15,402 bases of DNA from SAR324 cluster bacterium (lineage in GTDB: Bacteria; SAR324; NAC60-12), in assembly GCA_028822475.1 (NCBI GenBank), contig JAPKDT010000016.1, positions 1 through 15,402 on the forward strand, given 5' to 3'. The position numbers and the translations under genes were made by a program. The notes under the pieces are model-generated. The model did no database searches and had not been told where the DNA came from. It saw only the letters and a list, made by a program, of their open reading frames with translations. Within the stretch, counting starts at the first letter, position 1. Each line of letters begins with the position of its first letter. Shown here piece by piece: positions 1 to 5,811 of the stretch.

Positions 1-70
1 AACTGCTAAAAAAGAAACTGCTAAAAAAGAAACTGCTAAAAAAGAAACTGCTAAAAAAGAAACTGCTAAA
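1..70 (+). repeat. 15-bp tandem repeat (about 4.7 copies in window)
   Basis: The unit AACTGCTAAAAAAGA is repeated without a mismatch from base 1 to base 70 and continues off the left edge. Fifteen is a multiple of three, so gain or loss of units would lengthen or shorten the encoded TAKKE tail without a frameshift. The perfect identity between copies suggests recent expansion or slippage. The total copy number cannot be seen. Confidence 0.9.
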
Positions 71-88
71 CACTCTGTCAAAACTTAA
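1..88 (+). CDS. 3' end of a gene encoding a lysine-rich TAKKE-repeat tail (partial)
   Basis: Only the last 28 codons are inside the window; the frame enters at base 2 and stops with TAA at 86-88. It reads as nearly five copies of Thr-Ala-Lys-Lys-Glu followed by HSVKT. The composition (Lys, Ala, Glu, Thr; no aromatics) is what one sees in disordered, nucleic-acid-binding tails such as histone H1-like or AlgP-like proteins, or in linker tails, but no folded domain is visible so the function is unknown. The frame choice rests on composition and on the stop position: one alternative plus-strand frame meets TAA in each repeat, and the other would read a Leu-Leu-Lys-Lys-Lys repeat and run on into antisense of the next gene. 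The stop overlaps by 4 bp the stop of the convergent minus-strand gene. A hairpin about 80 bp downstream could be its terminator. Confidence 0.6.
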   Translation, partial: TAKKETAKKETAKKETAKKETAKHSVKT

Positions 89-1731
89 TATATGCTCAGA
101 ACGTAACGAAAAGACATGTAACTCCCGGTTACATCTTCAAGGAAACCTACCTCATCAGATATTCTAAGATAAAATGCCTGGCTGCCTTCAGGCATTTTAT
201 ATTTGAACATAAATTTCTTCTTCTTTCCCAGTCTGTAGGACTTTATACGTTTACGGTTTTGATCAAACAAGGTTAGTTTCGGACGCAGATTTGTTTTTCC
301 GAGAAGGGACCAACTCAGGCTGATCACCTTGTTTACTTGCTCCGTTTCATTGTCAAATGTAGAGTCTATCTTGAACAAGGTGCTGTCTCCCCGATGCCGA
401 ATGTGGTCATAAACTGAGTTTGTTAAAGGCAGGCTGTAGGTTTGTTTTAATGTGCGTAATGGTACCTGAAGGTTTGGTTGCGGTAATTCTTCTGTGGTAG
501 AATCTGACTCGGACAATCCGCTTTCCAACAGTGTGTTCAGGAACGGTTCTAGAGTTGCTGGAATTTCTTTCCATTTAACCTCAACTACTAAAAATGTATT
601 TTCCCAATAGACTGAAGTTATTCTAAACGGTGCTTCAGGAGGTGTATTAAATTCTCTTAAAATGGTCCCCTGCTTTCCCAGAAAAAGAGCTTGATAAGTA
701 AGATAATTACTCGAAATAGTATCTAAACTAAGTTTTTCCCAACGTGGATTATTCTGAAATAAAGTTTTAATTAACAGTTGTTCTTCGATAGGTCCTTGAA
801 TTCCTTTAAACTTAAGTTTTAGCAGTTCACCAAGCCCCTGATCCATCTCCAATGTTTTTCGAATAACGGGAGTCCATTCAAGAATGAGTTTGTCAAGGAT
901 CAGCGGAATAATCTCTTCCACTTTCCATGATGAATAGGACAGCTTTGCGAGGGCTCTGGTTGCGCTTCTGGAAGGCTCTGGAATGTCTGCTATTTGTGAC
1001 CAAAATATTAGTTGCGCACTTAGCTTTCCTGGTTGAGATTGTTCCGCTTGTGGAGAAAGTCGCAGTTTAAGTTCCAGTATAGCCAAAGCTGTACCTTCGC
1101 TGTTTTCGGTGGTCTTATTTGGCAACAACTTTAGCCGCGCAGGCAGTCCCTTTGCAAGAGCAAAATCACGGTTTTCAATAATGATAACTTTGGTGCGAAT
1201 ACGGTAGGGGCTCAGTCTTGTCTGCAACTGTGCTAAAAATTTGTCCAAAACTTTTGGCTGACGCAGAGCATTGTCTGCATCATAAAGCAGAAATACATCG
1301 CGTGATGAGATTCTTTCTTCTTGTGTAGGTAGCCCTAATTTACGAAAAGCAGAAAGTAAACGTGAACGAAAAATCTGCGTTTCTATCTTTAAAGTGAATT
1401 CAGTCAGGTCGGAAGTATTACCTTCACTGATTACACGAATTGATTCAATGAAAAAATCCGGCTGCTTCAGGAAATGCTGCTGCAAAAGAGGTTTCAGTGA
1501 AACCGTGCTGTTAAAATCAAGAAACCTCCCAACTGCCTGCAGGATTACTTGTGCTTTTGCATCTTTCAGTGCTTCGGCTTTTGCTCTTACTAGATTGTCC
1601 CGTTGAATAACAACCGTTGACTCTGCCTCTTCAATAAACAGACTCTGTCCCAGTAAGGGATTCGACAAGAGTCCGTAAAGTAAAAATACAATTAAAAATT
1701 TGAGTGTAGTTGAAGATGAATAACTGCTCAT
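85..1731 (-). CDS. Exported protein of unknown function, FlgT/LPP20-like N-terminal pattern
   Basis: 548 residues. A Sec signal peptide is evident (hydrophobic stretch about 10-26, likely cleavage near LLG-QS at 28-30), so it probably acts in the periplasm or at the envelope. Residues about 33-75 (acidic-strand start, then an Ala/Lys-rich helix with ARxxAxxDA-like spacing) followed by a beta segment near 95-120 resemble the N-terminal domain of flagellar assembly protein FlgT and LPP20-type lipoproteins; this is a pattern match only. The middle (about 145-400) is unrecognised. The last 100 residues look like a beta-sandwich of the PPC kind (a Leu-rich strand, then LTLFDQNRK, then FYLRISD). 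Translation is probably coupled to the upstream phosphohexomutase gene: the ATG shares one base with its TAA. The stop overlaps the convergent TAKKE gene by 4 bp. No cysteine for lipidation is present at the cleavage site. Confidence 0.75.
   Translation of the reverse strand: MSSYSSSTTLKFLIVFLLYGLLSNPLLGQSLFIEEAESTVVIQRDNLVRAKAEALKDAKAQVILQAVGRFLDFNSTVSLKPLLQQHFLKQPDFFIESIRVISEGNTSDLTEFTLKIETQIFRSRLLSAFRKLGLPTQEERISSRDVFLLYDADNALRQPKVLDKFLAQLQTRLSPYRIRTKVIIIENRDFALAKGLPARLKLLPNKTTENSEGTALAILELKLRLSPQAEQSQPGKLSAQLIFWSQIADIPEPSRSATRALAKLSYSSWKVEEIIPLILDKLILEWTPVIRKTLEMDQGLGELLKLKFKGIQGPIEEQLLIKTLFQNNPRWEKLSLDTISSNYLTYQALFLGKQGTILREFNTPPEAPFRITSVYWENTFLVVEVKWKEIPATLEPFLNTLLESGLSESDSTTEELPQPNLQVPLRTLKQTYSLPLTNSVYDHIRHRGDSTLFKIDSTFDNETEQVNKVISLSWSLLGKTNLRPKLTLFDQNRKRIKSYRLGKKKKFMFKYKMPEGSQAFYLRISDEVGFLEDVTGSYMSFRYVLSIY
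169..200 (+). terminator. Perfect 12-bp inverted repeat, terminator-like, probably bidirectional
   Basis: The arms ATAAAATGCCTG (169-180) and CAGGCATTTTAT (189-200) are exact reverse complements around an 8-base loop. The core is G+C-containing, and an A-tract in the left arm and a T-tract in the right arm mirror each other, giving terminator geometry on both strands. On the plus strand it lies 81 bp after the TAKKE gene stop and would suit that transcript. It sits inside the last codons (about residues 513-523) of the minus-strand exported-protein gene, so on that strand it would act before the stop codon unless translating ribosomes mask it. Termination activity is inferred. Confidence 0.6.
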
Positions 1732-3443
1732 TAATCTTTAATAAAATCGGCCTGAATGCTTGCAAGTCGTCTGTTTAACATTTCAGAATCTTTGCCCTGT
1801 AAATTAAAGTAGTATTTAATTTTCGGTTCAGTACCAGAAGGTCGGGCTGTTATTCTTGAGTTATCTGCCAATTCGAGTGCAATCACATTTGACTGAGGCA
1901 ATCCGGGACCTTGTCTAGTCTCATTTCCGCAAATTATTTTGTTTTCCAGATAATCTGTAATTTTAACTACGGCTTGTCCTGCGACACTTTCCGGAGGAGA
2001 ATTGCGTAATTCCCGCATTATCTGTTGAATTTTCGCCATACCCTTTGTGCCTTTAAAGGTTTGTGTCCCGAGTGCGTCCAGATGCACCCCGTATTGCTGA
2101 TAAATTTGATTTAGCCTGTCTATTGGGGTCAGCTTGTTTTCTTTCAATGCAGCCGCCATTTCAGCAAAAGCCATTGAGGCCCATACCCCGTCTTTATCAC
2201 CGGAATGATTTCCCATTAAAAAACCGTGACTTTCTTCCATACCAAAGACAAACTTTCCGCCCTGCTCTTTTTCAAAACGTAAAGCGGCTTGTCGAATCCA
2301 TTTAAAACCTGTTAAAACTTCAATTGCATTTAAGCCGTTTTCCTTGGCCATTTTTGAAACAAGCGGAGAAGTCACGACAGTGGAGATGATAACTCCTTTT
2401 TGAGGTAGACGCTTCTGAAGTTTCAAAGCGGAAATGACGAAGTCGAGAATCAGCACACCAATCTGATTACCTGATAACCACTGCCAATTTTTTTCTGCAT
2501 CACGTACCATAACACCGAGACGGTCCGCATCCGGATCATTGGCCAGGATGAGCTCATCATCTTCAGAAGCAGTAGCCTGAGCCATTGCAAAGGATTTTTT
2601 TTCTTCCGGATTTGGTGATGTAACTGTACTGAAATCGCCATCAGGAAGCATTTGTTCTGCTACAACTTTCACTTTTTCAAAGCCTTGTTGCCGCAGCAGT
2701 TCAGGAACCAGTCGACCACCTGTTCCGTGAAGCGGAGTGAAAACTACGCCTAATTTCTTATTATTTTCACGATCACCCAAACTTAATTTCCTGACATTTT
2801 CTAAAAAATACTCGTCAGCTTGATTGTCGATCCACTCCACTTTACCTTCCTGCAGAGCCTTTTCAAAAGGAACTGTTGGGATTTCATCGATTCGTTTAAT
2901 GCTCCGGACTTCTTCAATGATCTGTGTGTCTTCCGGAGGCACGATCAACCCGCCATTTTCCCAATAAACCTTGTAACCGTTGTATTCTGGAGGATTGTGA
3001 CTCGCAGTGATTATGATTCCAGCGATGGCTTTTCGACGCAAAAGTTCGCATGAAACAAGTGGTGTTGGAGCAATTTCGCGGAACAAAAAAACTGGGATCC
3101 CGTGTGCGGCTAGTACCTGGCTGCTGACTTTCGCAAATTCAAATGAGCGATGACGTGAATCGTAACCGATGACCACACCAGATGCGTCAGACTCTTTCCC
3201 TTTTTTATTAATGATCCTCGCTACACCTTCGGTTGCCATTTGTATGGTGTAGCGGTTTATCCTGTTTGTGCCAACACCCATGATTCCCCTAAGTCCTCCT
3301 GTGCCAAATTCTAGCAGACTGCCGAAACATTCTTCACGTTCATTTTGTTTGTCATCAGACAGAAGTTTTTTTGCTGCTGAGCGAGTCTCAGTGTCAAAAT
3401 ATGGGTTTTCTGCCCAGAGTTTTACTGTTTCTAAATTATCCAT
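1731..3443 (-). CDS. Phosphohexomutase (phosphoglucomutase/phosphomannomutase, PGM2/PgcA type)
   Basis: 570 residues, full length for the PGM2/PgcA branch of the alpha-D-phosphohexomutase family. These cytoplasmic enzymes interconvert hexose 1- and 6-phosphates through a phosphoserine, feeding glycogen, envelope sugar and nucleotide-sugar pathways. All four active-site loops are visible: the phosphoserine loop TASHNP (146-151, Ser148), the Mg2+ loop DPDADR (303-308), the sugar-binding loop GMEESHG (401-407) and the phosphate-binding loop RPSGTEPK (534-541). An N-terminal GTGGLRG (47-53) is also typical. Glucose versus mannose preference, or a phosphopentomutase role, cannot be decided from sequence, so no symbol is given. 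It is the third gene of a four-gene minus-strand run, 33 bp after the pseudouridine synthase gene and overlapping the next gene by one base. No clear Shine-Dalgarno precedes the ATG. An A8 run lies in the coding strand at 2595-2602. Confidence 0.95.
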   Translation of the reverse strand: MDNLETVKLWAENPYFDTETRSAAKKLLSDDKQNEREECFGSLLEFGTGGLRGIMGVGTNRINRYTIQMATEGVARIINKKGKESDASGVVIGYDSRHRSFEFAKVSSQVLAAHGIPVFLFREIAPTPLVSCELLRRKAIAGIIITASHNPPEYNGYKVYWENGGLIVPPEDTQIIEEVRSIKRIDEIPTVPFEKALQEGKVEWIDNQADEYFLENVRKLSLGDRENNKKLGVVFTPLHGTGGRLVPELLRQQGFEKVKVVAEQMLPDGDFSTVTSPNPEEKKSFAMAQATASEDDELILANDPDADRLGVMVRDAEKNWQWLSGNQIGVLILDFVISALKLQKRLPQKGVIISTVVTSPLVSKMAKENGLNAIEVLTGFKWIRQAALRFEKEQGGKFVFGMEESHGFLMGNHSGDKDGVWASMAFAEMAAALKENKLTPIDRLNQIYQQYGVHLDALGTQTFKGTKGMAKIQQIMRELRNSPPESVAGQAVVKITDYLENKIICGNETRQGPGLPQSNVIALELADNSRITARPSGTEPKIKYYFNLQGKDSEMLNRRLASIQADFIKD

Positions 3444-3476
3444 TATTTTAACAAGAAAGTAGGTGTAAAATTTCGT

Positions 3477-4448
3477 TTAAAGACTTTGATTTAATTCAGA
3501 TATCAAATTTTTATCCTCTGCGCGTATTACTACTTCTTCAGTTGTTACCGGGTGGGGAAAACGTATTTCCAACGCATGCAGTAACTGTCTGTGGAGCGGA
3601 AAATTCTGTGCACGCAGATAATCATCACCTTCACTCAGCCAATTTATAAAACCATCATTCGGTAGACCATAAAGTTTGTCCCCGACAATAGCACAACCAA
3701 GGTGAGCAGCATGAACTCTAATCTGGTGTGTTCTACCTGTATACGTACGCACTTCAACCAAGGAATAATCACCCATTTTTTTAATTTCCCTGAAATGGGT
3801 TTGGCAGGTCTTCCCCTGTGGATTTACACTTTGTTTGATACGTATATCACTCTTTATATCCTGACCAATCGGCAGTGAAATGTAGACCTCAGCTACTTCC
3901 TGCTCAGCATTATCCGGAAGATGATTACTGAGTACAGCAGAGTAAATTTTGTTGATCCGCTTATTACGAAAATGTGCTGCCATCGTTTGGGCAATTTCAT
4001 GTCTCTTCGCAAAAACAATAACACCGCTGGTTTCACGGTCAAGTCGATGAAGTGTATAAAGTTTCTTCCAGCCAAACTGAGCTTTGATCAAACTGACGAG
4101 AGTGTTTTTAAAGTATTTACCAGAAGGACTGGTCGGTAAGTTTCCTGACTTGCTCAGAGCAATTAACGCATCATCCTCAAAAATAATTTCAAAATGCGGA
4201 TCTACTTCCGGTTCAAGATAATCCGGACGCAAATAAACAATTTTTTGATTGCTGCGTAACTTCAAATTTGCGCGACCTAGTTTACCATCAACCCAGAGAC
4301 GTTGAGCTTTGATGTTCTTACGCCACTCCTGATCGTCTAAATATCGAAATCGACGTAGCAAAAAGTCCAGCAAAGTTTCTACCTGACCTTCCAAACGCAT
4401 ATAGTGGAAGGTCAGTTCAGTGTGATCGGAAGTCATCTGGATTGACAT
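3477..4448 (-). CDS. RluA-family RNA pseudouridine synthase (RluC/RluD-like)
   Basis: 323 residues. The family isomerises specific uridines to pseudouridine in rRNA or tRNA, in the cytoplasm. The signature HRLDRETSG is at 134-142, with Asp137 as the catalytic aspartate; the C-terminal GRTHQIRVH motif is at 238-246, followed by a GDKLYG loop (256-261). The N-terminal 80 residues have the size and basic character of an S4 RNA-binding domain, which suggests an RluC/RluD-type rather than a minimal RluA-type enzyme. The target site cannot be told from sequence. The chosen ATG at 4448 has only a weak GAG upstream; an in-frame ATG four codons later is possible. It lies between the DUF4340 gene (32 bp upstream) and the phosphohexomutase gene (33 bp downstream), on the same strand and probably in one transcript. 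Confidence 0.93.
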   Translation of the reverse strand: MSIQMTSDHTELTFHYMRLEGQVETLLDFLLRRFRYLDDQEWRKNIKAQRLWVDGKLGRANLKLRSNQKIVYLRPDYLEPEVDPHFEIIFEDDALIALSKSGNLPTSPSGKYFKNTLVSLIKAQFGWKKLYTLHRLDRETSGVIVFAKRHEIAQTMAAHFRNKRINKIYSAVLSNHLPDNAEQEVAEVYISLPIGQDIKSDIRIKQSVNPQGKTCQTHFREIKKMGDYSLVEVRTYTGRTHQIRVHAAHLGCAIVGDKLYGLPNDGFINWLSEGDDYLRAQNFPLHRQLLHALEIRFPHPVTTEEVVIRAEDKNLISELNQSL

Positions 4449-4480
4449 TATTATCTACTCGAAATTGGAAAATTGCTGAA

Positions 4481-5530
4481 TCACTGATCACTGAGTAAAA
4501 GTTCATTCCCTTCCCAGGAATTGATCTCAAAAATACGTCCATTCACTTTCTTGTTAAAGAGATCCATTTCCTGACGAAGATTTGAGTCTTCAGTATTTGC
4601 ATTTCCAATCTCATCCTGCAAAATCCCCATACGCATGCTCAAAATATAATTTCCACTGGGGGCAACATTATTTTGTAAGTTCAAAGTGTAAATCCTGCCA
4701 TCAAATAACGAAACTAACAATGTCTCTTCCACAATTACAGAGTCTTCCAATTTCTCAGGCACTACATCTTTTTTATATAATTTAGTAAAAGAAAGAAGTG
4801 CAAGTCTATCAAGTATCTTCTTTATTTGCTCTGCATCAGGAGTATTTACGTTTTCAGCGTCAGGCTGCCATTCTGCTTCCGCACTGTCTCGATTTACAGC
4901 AAAGGAGCGTTCCTCACCGTTTTGGAGTTTGAGGCCTGCGACCTGAGCAGACTCTAAAGCGAGCAAATCTTTTATCAACCAATCGTCAACTGCAGAGTCA
5001 ACTGACAAACGTTCCTGAATCAGATATACCTTGTCAGATCCAGAGTGACGAACATACTGTCCTTCACCATTATCGCGCTCCTTACCAAGCAGTAAACTCA
5101 AAATCAATGTTCCGTCACCGTGTAAAAGTGTAACAGAATCAGCGTGACGTTCTTTACTCCACTCTTCCAGTTTCTCAGGCGGTGAAATTAAGCGGAATCG
5201 TTCATGATGATCAGGATTGTTAGTCACCAGGTCACCTAGACGTATTTGTGACAGATTGAGTAGTAAATCCTGAATTGGCTGTGTGTCTGCTTCGTAATTC
5301 AATGACTTCTCCTGCCAGCCACCTCCCTGTAACTGCAACAGGGACACTGCGGTACCTTCAACCTGAATATTGATCTGGTTTAAGGCTTTGGTGTCAATCT
5401 TCTCTAATAATTTATGTCCACCAACGTCTGAAATTGGTGAATTTTTATAGTTTGTTTGATCCTTAATAAAGAAAAGTCCTGTGCCTATGATTAATAAAAC
5501 TAAGGTGATCAATAATAGAGGTTTAAACAT
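4481..5530 (-). CDS. DUF4340-like membrane-anchored protein
   Basis: 349 residues. One N-terminal membrane segment (about 4-21, FKPLLLITLVLLIIG then a positive/polar stretch) with the rest likely outside the cytoplasm. The body is beta-rich with GGWQ (about 69-72) followed by a helix carrying LLxxLxxI, the arrangement typical of DUF4340 proteins, which often sit next to GldA/GldF/GldG-type ABC transporter genes. No such transporter genes flank it here, so a transport or gliding role is not supported by context. Its molecular function is unknown. It is the first gene of the minus-strand run DUF4340, pseudouridine synthase, phosphohexomutase, exported protein, and has a credible promoter 57-85 bp upstream of its ATG. 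The domain assignment is from pattern memory, not from a profile search. Confidence 0.75.
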   Translation of the reverse strand: MFKPLLLITLVLLIIGTGLFFIKDQTNYKNSPISDVGGHKLLEKIDTKALNQINIQVEGTAVSLLQLQGGGWQEKSLNYEADTQPIQDLLLNLSQIRLGDLVTNNPDHHERFRLISPPEKLEEWSKERHADSVTLLHGDGTLILSLLLGKERDNGEGQYVRHSGSDKVYLIQERLSVDSAVDDWLIKDLLALESAQVAGLKLQNGEERSFAVNRDSAEAEWQPDAENVNTPDAEQIKKILDRLALLSFTKLYKKDVVPEKLEDSVIVEETLLVSLFDGRIYTLNLQNNVAPSGNYILSMRMGILQDEIGNANTEDSNLRQEMDLFNKKVNGRIFEINSWEGNELLLSDQ

Positions 5531-5586
5531 AATTATCTTAAATTTAAGCTTTGAAGACAGTTAAAATAAAATTTATTGTACTCATT

Positions 5587-5615
5587 ATTATCACTCATTT
5601 CTTTGAAGTCTTCAA
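5587..5615 (-). promoter_or_regulatory. Candidate sigma70 promoter for the DUF4340 operon
   Basis: Read on the minus strand: -35 TTGAAG (5615-5610), a 17-base spacer, then -10 GATAAT (5592-5587). Four of six and five of six consensus bases match, with ideal spacing. Predicted start is near 5580, giving a leader of about 50 bases. No equally good promoter was found for acnA in the rest of the 281-bp divergent region (5531-5811). Confidence 0.5.
5603..5615. promoter_or_regulatory. 13-bp palindrome, candidate operator
   Basis: TTGAAG-T-CTTCAA is a perfect inverted repeat with a one-base centre. It completely covers the -35 box of the candidate DUF4340-operon promoter, so a protein bound here could block that promoter. 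The half-site CTTTGAAG also occurs at 5549-5556, 52 bp from the copy at 5601-5608. The regulator is unknown. Confidence 0.35.
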
Positions 5616-5811
5616 GGTACTAGGCTTTATTTTTAATCTTTCAGCATCAGTTTTTAGACTGCAGAGTGTCTAAACTTAAATCATATAAACTTGAGCTTTT
5701 ACCAGAAGCTCTGTAAATTCTTAATTGAGTTTTTACTTATATTACAAAAAGTTTTCAGAGTTAATGCTGATTCAATGAGGCTTTTTGGAGTTATCTTGTT
5801 TTTGAGGAACC

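Noticed and set aside
116..134. Hairpin ATGTAAC / GTTACAT around a 5-base loop.
   Set aside because: Short stem, no T-tract on the plus strand, and the 12-bp hairpin just downstream is a far better terminator.
3..165. Plus-strand frame reading Leu-Leu-Lys-Lys-Lys repeats through the 15-bp repeat.
   Set aside because: It runs on past the repeat as antisense of the exported-protein gene with no coding character; the TAKKE frame ends cleanly at the convergent stop.
2595..2602. A8 run in the phosphohexomutase coding strand as a programmed frameshift site.
   Set aside because: The reading frame is intact across it with all motifs on both sides, and it simply encodes Glu-Glu-Lys-Lys; no stimulatory structure was seen.
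4481..4500. Repeat of CACTGA/TCACTG at the DUF4340 gene stop as a terminator.
   Set aside because: It is a short direct repeat, not an inverted one, with no T-tract, and the next gene starts 32 bp later on the same strand.
5537..5548. Palindrome CTTAAATTTAAG just upstream of the DUF4340 ATG.
   Set aside because: Wholly AT-rich apart from its ends and easily expected by chance in this base composition.
5693..5711. Hairpin GAGCTT / AAGCTC in the acnA upstream region, and a weak promoter TTGAGC-17-TAAATT overlapping it.
   Set aside because: Six-base stem without a T-tract, and only four of six matches at each promoter box; too weak to annotate.
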